A stretch of DNA of 64,000 nucleotides, taken from CAVSUZ01 sp963795415 (GTDB lineage Bacteria; Pseudomonadota; Alphaproteobacteria; Acetobacterales; Acetobacteraceae). Positions 8,846-16,242 of this stretch are shown here, piece after piece (the first letter of the stretch is position 1; each line of letters starts with the position of its first letter). The DNA lies in NCBI GenBank assembly GCA_963795415.1, contig CAWCHQ010000001.1, positions 1,612,001 to 1,676,000 on the forward strand, in the 5' to 3' direction. The position numbers and the translations under genes are program-made. The notes beneath the pieces were generated by a model. It was given only the letters and a program-made list of their open reading frames with translations, did not search any database and was not told the DNA's origin.

Positions 8846-11122
8846 CTAGCCTCCCTCGATCGCCGCCAGCACCTTCGGCGGCGACATCGGCAGCTCCTTC
8901 AACCGCCGTCCCGTCGCCTGCTCGATCGCGTTGGCGATCGCGGCCATGGGCGGGCAGATATTCACCTCGCCCACGCCCTTCGCGCCGAACGGATGCGCCG
9001 GGTTCGGCACCTCCACCATGATCGCCTCGATCATCGGCAAATCCGAGGCGACCGGGCAGCGGTAATCCAGGAAACCGGGATTCTCCAGCCGACCCTTCGA
9101 AGTCGTAGATGTATTCCTCGTTCAACGCCCAGCCGATGCCCTGTACCACGCCGCCCTGAATCTGGCCCTCGACATAGCTGGGGTGAATCGCCGTGCCGAC
9201 GTCCTGGGCGGCAACGAAGCGCAGAATTTTCACCTTCCCCGTCTCCGGATCGACCTCCACGTCGCAGAACTGCGTCGAGAAACCGGGCGCCTGCCCGCCG
9301 GCATTCACCGAAGCCGCCGCGGTCAGCGGCCCGCCGGTCTGCGCCGCCTTCGCCGCCAGATCCTTCAGCGACAGCGGATCGAAGTTCCCGGCATTGCTGC
9401 CGGCCGGCCAGGCCTTGCCGTCCTTCCATTCCACCGCCTCGGGGTCGATATCCCAGATCAGCGCGGCCCGCTTGCACAGGTCCTTGATCACCGATTTGGT
9501 GGCATTCACCACTGCGGTGCCGGTCGCGAATGTCACGCGCGAACCCCCGGTCACATGCGTGTACCCCACCGACCCGGTATCGGCGACGATCGCCCGCACC
9601 TGGCTGTAGTCCACCCCCAGCGTCTCCGCCGCCATCAGCGCCTGCGAGGCTCGCGAACCTCCGATATCCGGGCTGCCCGTCGCCACCAGCACCGTCCCGT
9701 CGGCATTGACCTGCACGGTCGCGCTCGAACTCCCCGCCGCCGTTGAACCAATAACCGGAGGCGACACCCCGCCCCTGGTTCTTGCCCAGCTTCGCCCTGT
9801 AGGCCGGGTGCGCCAGCAGCGCATCCACCGTCTCGGCGTAGCCGTTATGAGCGTGTTTCGGCCCGGCCACCGTCGGCGCCCCGATCCGCGCGGCGTTCTT
9901 CAGCCGGAACTCCAGCGGGTCCATGCCCAGCTTCTGCGCCAGAATGTCCAGTACCGCTTTCGACCGCGAAAGCCGAGATCGGCGAGCCGGGCGCGCGATA
10001 GGCGGCCGCCTTGGGCCGGTTGCAAACCACATCGTACCCGACAGTCTTTTGGTTCGCCACGTCATACGGGGAAAAGGCGCACAGGCACGCATTCATCACC
10101 GGCGAACCAGGAAACGCCCCGGCCTGGAAGCGGAACTCGCCCTCCGCGGCCGTGATCTTCCCGTCCTTCGTCGCGCCGATCTTCACCCACATCGACGAGC
10201 CGGAGGTCGGGCCAGAGGCCTTGAACACCTCCTCCCGCGACATCTGCATGCGCACCGGCCGGCCGGTCTTCTTGGCCATCAGCGCCGCCACGGGTTCCAG
10301 ATACACCACGGTCTTGCCGCCGAACCCGCCGCCGATCTCCGCCGGATAGACCCGCAGATCGCCCACCGGGACGCCCAGCAGTTTCGACGTCAGTGCGCGG
10401 ACGGTGAAGTGCCCCTGGCTGGAGCACCAGATCTCTCCCTGACCATCGGCATCGAACCGCGCCACGCAGGCATGCGGCTCGATATACGCCTGGTGCACCG
10501 CCGCGGTCTTGAACGTGTCCTCGACCACCACATCCGCCCGCGCGAACCCGGCCTCAAGATCGCCGATCTTGAATTCCAGCCGCTTGGAGATGTTGGACGG
10601 GCCGGCGCCTTCCATGTTGCGGGGGATCATGTCCTCGAACAGCAGCGGCGCGCCGGGCGCCATGGCCTCGTCCACGTCGATGACATGCGGCAGAACTTCG
10701 TAATCGACGTCGATCAGCCGCAGTGCCTCCTCGGCCACCGCGTCGCTGACCGCCGCCACCGCGGCAACCGCGTGGCCTTCATACAGCGCCTTCTCGCGCG
10801 CCAGGATGTTGCGCGTGACATGCCAGAAATTCACGGCGACCCGCTCGGGGCCGATATACTCGAATTTCTGCTGCGGCAGGTCGGCCGAGGTGACGACCGC
10901 CTTCACCCCCGGCAGTGCCGCCGCCCTGGAAGCGTCGATCGAGCGGATGCGCGCATGCGCGTGCGGCGATCGGAGCACCCGCCCCACCAGCGTGCCCGCC
11001 ATCTTCATGTCGGCGCCGTACAGCGCCTTGCCGGTCACCTTCGGCACTCCATCCGGCCGCACCGGGCGCGTGCCGACCCATTTGTACCGCCGCACGTCCT
11101 CGCTCACGATTGCATCGTTCAC
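8846..11122 (-). pseudogene. Xanthine dehydrogenase / aldehyde oxidase family molybdopterin-binding subunit, with three frameshifts
   Basis: Read from a GTG at 11122, the product begins VNDAIVSEDVRRYKWVG and follows the large subunit of molybdenum hydroxylases: RPDGVPKVTGKALYGADM, the GGGFGGK molybdopterin loop in AEIGGGFGGKTVVYLEP, AAYRAPG, and near the end FGAKGVGEVNICPP with the catalytic Glu. The frame is broken three times, at CC 9954-9955, AA 9728-9729 and CCC 9093-9095; removing one base at each restores a product of about 758 residues ending in AIEGG. The neighbouring MoaD-like gene supports the cofactor assignment. FeS and FAD subunits are not in the window, although such enzymes normally need them. 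Either a decayed gene or homopolymer sequencing errors. Confidence 0.75.
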
Positions 11123-11222
11123 GCCGCATCTCCCGGTTGTGGGTGTCTGTCGGGCTGAAACGTTACCGGGCGCGCGGCGGGACGCCAAGGGTGGGGGCCG
11201 CGGGCGTTCACCCCTGGCAGGG

Positions 11223-11331
11223 TTCACACGGAGAACCACAGAGGACAGTTCGGCTGGAGAGATCGGCTACGCCGCTTCGCCTCTAATCTCTCCGTGGCGC
11301 TCCGTGCATTCTCTGCGGCTCTCCGTGTGAA
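11223..11331. repeat. Terminal-inverted-repeat unit 1, internally deleted (109 bp)
   Basis: This unit begins with TTCACACGGAGAACCACAG and ends with GGCTCTCCGTGTGAA, the inverse of the left end. Its left arm is cut short after about 25 bp; the interior matches only the last codons of the GxxExxY gene (GGCTACGCCGCTTCGCC). It is the shortest member of the array. Confidence 0.85.
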
Positions 11332-11393
11332 CCCACGAGCACGTCTCAGACCACACACTTTGTAAAGCGCAGCCGGTCACCGTTTAGCAAGAA

Positions 11394-11549
11394 TTCACAC
11401 GGAGAACCACCGAGGGCACACGGAGAGCCACGGAGGTAACCCGTGCTGCCGGATGACAGCCTGCGCCTCGGCTTAAAGACAGGCTGCTCCGGTTCGCAAT
11501 CCAATCTCTCCGTGGCGCTCCGTGTATTCTCTGTGGCTCTCCGTGTGAA
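11394..11549. repeat. Terminal-inverted-repeat unit 2, internally deleted (156 bp)
   Basis: Both arms of about 43 bp are present (left TTCACACGGAGAACCACCGA; right end ending CTCTCCGTGTGAA). The interior keeps the first few codons of the GxxExxY gene (GTGCTGCCGGATGACAGCCTG) only in altered form and about 40 bp of its 3' end; everything between is missing. The 62 bp after it (11550-11611) repeat the spacer that follows unit 1. Confidence 0.87.
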
Positions 11550-11611
11550 TCCGCAAGCACTTCTCAGACCACACACTTTGTAAAACGCAGTCGGTCACCG
11601 TTCAGCAAGAA

Positions 11612-11766
11612 TTCACACAGAGAACCACCGAGAACACACAGAAAACCAGCGAGGTTACCCATGCTGCCGGATGACACCCTGCGCTTCGGTTGAAAGACAC
11701 GCTACACCGCTCGCAATCCATTCTCGCCGTGGCGCTCCGTGTATTCTCTGTGACTCTCCGTGTGAA
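11612..11766. repeat. Terminal-inverted-repeat unit 3, internally deleted (155 bp)
   Basis: This unit has the same architecture and apparently the same deletion junction (CCTGCGC) as unit 2. An ATG at the position of the gene start is retained (ATGCTGCCGGATGACACCC), followed directly by the 3' remnant TTGAAAGACACGCTACACC. Units 2 and 3 therefore look like tandem copies made after one deletion event. Confidence 0.87.
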
Positions 11767-11829
11767 CCCCGCGAGCACGTCTCAGGCCACACACTTTGTA
11801 AAACCCAGTCGGTCACCGTTCAGCAAGGA

Positions 11830-12299
11830 TTCACACGGAGAACCACCGAGAACACACAGAAAACCAGCGAGGTTATCCATGCTGCTGGATGGCGCCCTGA
11901 CGGAGCAGGTGATCGGACTGGCGATTGAGGTGCACCGGCGACTTGGACCCGGATTGCTTGAATCGGCCTATGAGGCTTGTCTTTGTTTCGAATTGGATCA
12001 GGCTGGGATTGCATTCGAGCGCCAGGCCGCCATCGCGATCGTTTACCGGGATGTTCGCTTGAATGCCGGATTCTGCGCCGACTTTGTAATCGCGGGCAAA
12101 GCTCATCGTGGAAATCAAGTCGGTTGAGGCGATCTCGGCAATTCACGAAGCTCAGCTCCTCACCTATCTGCTCCTTGGCTGCTACCGGGTCGGGCTAATG
12201 CTGAACTTCAACGCGCTTCGTCTGAAAGACGGGCTACGCCGCTTCGCCATGTAATCGCTCCGTGGCACTCCGTGTGTCCTCGGTGGCTCTCCGTGTGAA
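11830..12299 (+). mobile_element. Full-length terminal-inverted-repeat element carrying a GxxExxY gene (470 bp)
   Basis: The left arm (11830 to about 11872) and the right arm (about 12256-12299) are inverted copies over about 43 bp with a handful of mismatches; each arm itself contains a degenerate direct sub-repeat (GGAGAACCAC and, further in, a related GAAAACCAGC). The gene fills the whole interior: it starts six bases after the left arm and its stop touches the right arm. No transposase and no clear target-site duplication are visible. Together with the three shorter units upstream it has the relation of a full-length element to MITE-like deletion derivatives. Confidence 0.8.
11879..12254 (+). 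pseudogene. GxxExxY family protein (PDDEXK nuclease-like), one frameshift
   Basis: The protein starts MLLDGALTEQVIGLAIEVHR and shows the family motif as GPGLLESAYEACL; the second part, in another frame, reads LIVEIKSVEAISAIHEAQLL and ends ALRLKDGLRRFAM. The D in ADFVI and the E-x-K in VEIKS are the acidic and lysine residues expected of a PDDEXK-type core. One extra A in the AAA at 12098-12100 breaks the frame; without it the product is 124 residues, the usual family length. As read, translation stops at 12127. A GAGG lies about seven bases before the ATG. Family function is not established; the fold suggests a DNA-acting enzyme. Confidence 0.85.
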
Positions 12300-12449
12300 A
12301 TCCCTACGCTTCATCGCCTGGATCGGATACCTCGGTAAAAAACCAGCATGCTGGCTTTCTCTGAAAGTCGGCATCCACCGCCGATGCTTCGGCGGAAACC
12401 GAAGCATTGGCGGCTCGCGAACGCGCAGTGCCGCCCCTATGTTTCGACA

Positions 12450-13472
12450 ATGCCACACGATGACACCACCGACCCGATGCCAACACACTCGCCCAAGCTG
12501 CACAAGCGGGAGGAGCATTTCCGCATTCGCAGCCACATTGGCAGATTGCATATGTTCCTCCGCCGCCTGCCGCCGGGACCGCATTGCACGGCGACAGCGG
12601 GAGTCGTTCTGTACGTCCATGGCGGCACGTTCCCTTCCGCGCTGTCCATCGCCCATCCGTTCGACGGTCGTTCATGGCGCGATGAGTTATGCGCGGCCGG
12701 GTTTGACGTCTGGGCGGTGGATTTTCTCGGCTTCGGCGAATCCGACCGCTATCCGGAGATGGAGCAGCCCGCCCAACGAGACGCGCCGCTCGGACTTGCC
12801 GAAACCGCCAGCCGGCAGCTTGAACAAGCCGCGCGCTGGATATGCAGTCATCTCGGCACACCTGCTATCTCCACCATCGCGCATTCCTGGGGCACAATTG
12901 TCGCGGGCCGCTTCGCCACGGAGCATCCCGAACTGGTGAACCGCCTCGTCTTTTTCGGCCCCGTCACCTGGCGGCCGGGCGCCGGCGAGCCGCAACGCTA
13001 CCCGGCCTGGCGTCTGGTTTCACTCGACGATCAGTGGAATCGCTTCACCGCGGATGTGCCTCCGGGTGAACCGGCTGTCCTTTCGCGGCGTCATTTCGAT
13101 GAGTGGGGACCGCGTTACCTCGACACCGATCCGGAAGGCCGTACGCGAACACCTGCAAGCGTCAAAATTCCAAGCGGACCCTGGCAGGACATCGCCGACG
13201 CATGGGCTGGGCGGCTTGCCTATGATCCGGCGAGAATCCGCGCGCCCATCGCGATCATTCGCGGCGAGTGGGACAGCGTTGTCACCGACGGTGACGCGCG
13301 CTGGTTGTTCGACGCCTTATCCGCATCCCCGGTGCGCCGCGACATAAAGATCGCGCGAGCGACGCATCTGATGCATCTGGAGGAGACCCGCTACGCGCTC
13401 TACCGCGAAGCCGAGACGTTCCTGAAGGGCGGAGACCTCGATCTGTGCAGGAAGGATTTTCAGCATGACTGA
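12450..13472 (+). CDS. Alpha/beta hydrolase
   Basis: This roughly 340-residue alpha/beta hydrolase has an HGG oxyanion-hole segment (VVLYVHGGTFPSA), a VWAVDFLGFGESDRY loop, the nucleophile elbow AHSWGT with catalytic Ser, an acid candidate in IIRGEWDSVV and the catalytic His in ATHLMHLEE. No signal peptide is evident. The start is uncertain: ATG codons at 12450 and 12477 both lack a good ribosome site, and the conserved part begins at HKREEHFRIRSHIG. Its last eight bases overlap the start of the protoglobin gene, so the two are co-translated. The substrate is unknown. Confidence 0.85.
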   Translation: MPHDDTTDPMPTHSPKLHKREEHFRIRSHIGRLHMFLRRLPPGPHCTATAGVVLYVHGGTFPSALSIAHPFDGRSWRDELCAAGFDVWAVDFLGFGESDRYPEMEQPAQRDAPLGLAETASRQLEQAARWICSHLGTPAISTIAHSWGTIVAGRFATEHPELVNRLVFFGPVTWRPGAGEPQRYPAWRLVSLDDQWNRFTADVPPGEPAVLSRRHFDEWGPRYLDTDPEGRTRTPASVKIPSGPWQDIADAWAGRLAYDPARIRAPIAIIRGEWDSVVTDGDARWLFDALSASPVRRDIKIARATHLMHLEETRYALYREAETFLKGGDLDLCRKDFQHD

Positions 13473-14052
13473 AACAATCGGCATCCACGGCTACGATTAC
13501 GGCAAAACCCCGCGCTCACCAGTCACCATGAAAGAGTTTGAGGAACTCAAGGCGGCCGCCGGATGGACGGCTGCCGATGAGCAGGTGCTGCGCCGGACGC
13601 GTGAACTGCTGGAAGATGAAGCCGAGGCGCTGGTTGACGGCTGGCGCGAGATCATCGGTGGCCAGCCGCATCTCGCGCACTGGTTCACCCACCCGGACGG
13701 CTCGCCGAACGACGAATACAAAGCCGCGGTAAAGCGGCGCTTCGTCCAATGGGTGCGCGATACGCTGAGCAGGCCATTCGATCAGGCGTGGCTTAACTAT
13801 CAGGAGGAGATCGGCAGGCGGCACACGCCCGCGGGGAAAAACAAGACCGATGGCAGTGACACACCGCCGCTGGTGCCCTTGCAATTCCTGATTGCCTTCA
13901 TGCCCCCGACATTGTTTGCCGTTCCCGAGCGGCTGCGAAACAAAGATCTCCCGCCGGATGAGTGCGAGCGCATCGCCTGCGCCTGGACGAAAGTGGTTGC
14001 GCTCACGATCACGCTGTGGAGCAGGCCCTACGTCCAGGAAGGTCTTTGGTAA
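13465..14052 (+). CDS. Protoglobin-domain haem protein
   Basis: This 195-residue protein matches the protoglobin fold: IHGYDYGKTPRSPVTMKEFE at the N-terminus, VDGWREIIGGQPHLAHWF, the haem region FDQAWLNYQEEIGRRHTP with the proximal His candidate in RRH, PLQFLIAFMPP, and a C-terminal WTKVVALTITLWSRPY helix. Protoglobins bind O2, CO or NO and occur as single domains or as sensors; this one is a single domain with no output domain. It overlaps the preceding hydrolase gene by eight bases, suggesting a shared role, possibly oxygen-linked chemistry. An AGGA site precedes the ATG. Confidence 0.87.
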   Translation: MTETIGIHGYDYGKTPRSPVTMKEFEELKAAAGWTAADEQVLRRTRELLEDEAEALVDGWREIIGGQPHLAHWFTHPDGSPNDEYKAAVKRRFVQWVRDTLSRPFDQAWLNYQEEIGRRHTPAGKNKTDGSDTPPLVPLQFLIAFMPPTLFAVPERLRNKDLPPDECERIACAWTKVVALTITLWSRPYVQEGLW

Positions 14053-14062
14053 CGGCCGTCAC

Positions 14063-14124
14063 TAGAGCAGATCGCGCTTGACTGGAAACGCCTTGCGTTT
14101 CCAGGAGCGCGTGAATCTGCTCTA
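14063..14124. repeat. Palindromic repeat, TAGAGC...GCTCTA family, copy 1
   Basis: An imperfect long palindrome bounded by TAGAGCAGATCGCGCTTGAC and GCGTGAATCTGCTCTA, with an inner stem GGAAACGC / GCGTTTCC. A near-identical copy lies at 39244-39300. Elements with TAGAGC ends of this kind are common intergenic repeats in alphaproteobacteria. It sits just after the protoglobin gene and may act as a transcription end. Confidence 0.75.
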
Positions 14125-14137
14125 AAACAACCAAGTC

Positions 14138-14178
14138 AGAGCGTTTCAGGCTGATACAGTCAGCCTGAAACTGCTCTA
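14138..14178. repeat. Palindromic repeat, AGAGC...GCTCT family, second sequence type
   Basis: AGAGCGTTTCAGGCTGA and TCAGCCTGAAACTGCTCT form a stem around ACAG. It shares only the AGAGC/GCTCT ends with copy 1, 14 bp upstream, so it is a separate member of the same end-type. Confidence 0.7.
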
Positions 14179-14306
14179 GTGTCCTGCCCCCGAAGTTCGC
14201 CGCACTCTGCGGCGGACGGAGGGGATAAGCAGGCCACTGAAAACAAACAGCTAGTGTCCCGAATCGGCCGCTATTCTACAATCGCGAACTTCCGATTCGG
14301 GACACT
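14178..14306. repeat. Dispersed repeat with perfect 15-bp inverted ends; partner at 55125-55252
   Basis: The right part (14253-14306) is bounded by AGTGTCCCGAATCGG and its exact inverse CCGATTCGGGACACT. The left part contains CGAAGTTCGCCGCA and AAGCAGGCCACTGAAAACAAA, which recur in inverted orientation at 55125-55252. The whole block is about 130 bp and similar to its partner throughout, so it is a mobile or recombinogenic repeat and not a terminator. Confidence 0.75.
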
Positions 14307-14309
14307 AAC

Positions 14310-15278
14310 CTAAAACCAGTTCGCCTTGTCCACCACGTTCCGCAACGACTCACCCGCGCCGAAGGCGCGGCAATTATCCAGTATGATCTGAAACCGCCGC
14401 TCATCCAGATACTTCCCGAACCCCGCCGTGTGCGGCGTGATCAGCACGCCCGGCATTGTCCACAACGGATGGTCCGCCGGCAGCGGCTCCGCCTCGAACA
14501 CATCGAGGCCCGCGCCAGCGATCTCCCCTGCGCGCAGCGCCGCCACAAGGTCGTCCAGCCGCGTCGTCTTGCCCCGCCCGATATTGATGAAAAATGCCCC
14601 GCGCTTCATGCGCGCAAAGCGCGCCCGGTTCATGAACCCCTCGGTCGCGGGCGTATGCGGCACCGTCAGGATCACAAAATCGGCCTGCGGCAGCAACCTG
14701 TCCAGCGCCTCGGCCGGATGCAGCTCCGCCACACCCTCCGGTGCGTCCTTCCGGCGCGCATCCGTCGCGATTACCCGCATTCCGAACGCCGCCGCCAGCC
14801 GCGCCGTCTCCGCGCCGATCCCGCCGACGCCCACGATCAGCGCCGTACACTCCGGCAGATGCAGCACGCCGGTATCAAGCGGGCGCGGCTTCCACTCCCG
14901 TCGCGATTGCTGCGGCAGATAGGTCTGGAAGTCCCGCGCAAACGCCAGCACAAAAGCCATGATGTGCGCGGCGATATGGTCGTTGTAGATCTCCCGCATG
15001 TTGGTGACGACCGCCGGGTGCGCTACCAGCTCCTGGTAGTAATACCCGGCCGGAGGCGCGGCCTGCGGCGCCTGCAGCCATCGCAGCCGCCCCGCCTTGG
15101 CGAGCAGGGCCGGGGAGATCACCCCGTACGCTGCTTCCGCCTGGCCGATCTCCCGCTCGGCCTCGGCCTCCGATTCTGCAACGACAACTCGAACCGAGGG
15201 CATTTCCCGCGCCAGGCGATGCCTCCACTCCCGCGTCGTTTCGCTTTGCGGCGGCAGCATCAGGAATGTGAAAGCCAT
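14310..15278 (-). CDS. D-2-hydroxyacid dehydrogenase family protein
   Basis: This 322-residue NAD(P)-dependent oxidoreductase has the nucleotide loop ALIVGVGGIGAETARL near residue 145 and the three catalytic positions of the D-isomer-specific family: Arg in FFINIGRGKTTRLDD, Glu in AGLDVFEAEPLP, and His in VLITPHTAGFG. These enzymes interconvert 2-keto and D-2-hydroxy acids such as glyoxylate, hydroxypyruvate and phosphoglycerate. The N-terminal catalytic half is divergent, so the substrate is not predicted. It stands alone, with a repeat cluster after its 3' end. Confidence 0.9.
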   Translation of the reverse strand: MAFTFLMLPPQSETTREWRHRLAREMPSVRVVVAESEAEAEREIGQAEAAYGVISPALLAKAGRLRWLQAPQAAPPAGYYYQELVAHPAVVTNMREIYNDHIAAHIMAFVLAFARDFQTYLPQQSRREWKPRPLDTGVLHLPECTALIVGVGGIGAETARLAAAFGMRVIATDARRKDAPEGVAELHPAEALDRLLPQADFVILTVPHTPATEGFMNRARFARMKRGAFFINIGRGKTTRLDDLVAALRAGEIAGAGLDVFEAEPLPADHPLWTMPGVLITPHTAGFGKYLDERRFQIILDNCRAFGAGESLRNVVDKANWF

Positions 15279-15337
15279 GCCTCAACTCCCATGCCGCGAC
15301 TCCCGTGCTTCGGCTCCCATGCTTCGGCTCCAGGTAC

Positions 15338-15856
15338 CTACGCCTGTGGCCCCGTCAGAACGAGCTGGCCGGCCGCCCCCGCCAGCGGCTCGAAAACCAG
15401 AGACGGCGCATCCGCCCGGCACGCCCGGCCCGTATCGTCCAACTGACACCACGCCGGCTGCTCCTGAGCCGGCGGCCCATAGTGCTCGACCACCGCCTCC
15501 CGCACCAGATCACGGTCCTGCTCTCCGCGCGCGCGGATCGTCAGCCGGATCCGCCAGACCCGCTCCTCATGAGTTCCCCACTCATCCCGGAACGTCACCT
15601 CGATCCGCCCGTCGGGCAGATCGGCCGTCATGGAAAGGACGCAGCTTTGCTCCACATCGCTAACACAAGGCCCCTTGCGCTGCTCGATCCGATGGCTTTG
15701 CCGCCCAAGCACCGTCTGCACCGCTTCCGGCGTCAATCCCAGCCGCACCCCCATCACATCGAGCCCGCCTGGGGTGGCGGCCCAGCCAATGCGTCCCCCG
15801 CCCAGCAGAATGCCCAGGGAAATGAAGGCCACCACAAGCGCCCGTCTTGAGATCAT
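15338..15856 (-). CDS. Exported protein of unknown function with four cysteines
   Basis: This protein of about 172 residues starts MISRRALVVAFISLGILLGG and continues RIGWAATPGG, a signal peptide with a likely cleavage after the WAA region. The mature part has LDVMGVRLGLTPEAVQTVLG, a pattern seen in small periplasmic proteins whose domain begins with a predicted beta-alpha unit, and two pairs of cysteines (GPCVSDVEQSCVLS; WCQLDDTGRACRA) that could form disulfides. The GAGGA site is about eight bases from the ATG at 15856 and only three from an ATG at 15862, so I prefer the former. I do not recognise a family. Confidence 0.7.
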   Translation of the reverse strand: MISRRALVVAFISLGILLGGGRIGWAATPGGLDVMGVRLGLTPEAVQTVLGRQSHRIEQRKGPCVSDVEQSCVLSMTADLPDGRIEVTFRDEWGTHEERVWRIRLTIRARGEQDRDLVREAVVEHYGPPAQEQPAWCQLDDTGRACRADAPSLVFEPLAGAAGQLVLTGPQA

Positions 15857-16044
15857 GCCCATTCCTCGGCCGAACGCGGTTAAGGTGCGGTTAAGGCAAA
15901 TCCCGCCGGCTGAGATAATCTCAGCTTACGACCCCTTTACCCACCGCCTGGTTTACCCTACAGCAACCCGTCCGGCAAAAAACCATGCCGATCTTGTAAT
16001 GAATTGCGCCCTTCAACGCGAAATATATATATTGAGGCCTCGCC

Positions 16045-16239
16045 ATGCGAAAATGGCACCCCGCCCGGCTGCTGCTGATCATCCCCTTTGTCGCGGTACT
16101 TTGGGTGCCCTGGTACAACAGCATTCAGCCCACGCTCGGCCCGTTCCCGTTCTTCTACTGGTACCAACTGCTCTGGATCATCCTTAGCGTCGGCATCATC
16201 GGCCTGGTCTATATCCTCGATCACCGGCCGGAGCGCTGA
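16045..16239 (+). CDS. DUF3311 small membrane protein, symporter partner
   Basis: This 64-residue protein has two membrane helices (LLLIIPFVAVLWVPWYNS and YQLLWIILSVGIIGLVYILD) and the DUF3311 core PWYNSIQPTLGPFPFFYWYQ. DUF3311 proteins are regularly encoded directly before sodium:solute symporters, as here where the symporter starts three bases after the stop, and are thought to be small accessory subunits. A TGAGG ribosome site precedes the ATG behind an AT-rich stretch (16021-16034) that may belong to a promoter. Confidence 0.88.
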   Translation: MRKWHPARLLLIIPFVAVLWVPWYNSIQPTLGPFPFFYWYQLLWIILSVGIIGLVYILDHRPER

Positions 16240-16242
16240 GCC

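Noticed and set aside
11223..12299. Tandem repeats considered as a CRISPR array
   Set aside because: The period is about 217 bp, the units have inverted ends and a gene remnant, and the spacers are identical to each other; none of this fits a CRISPR.
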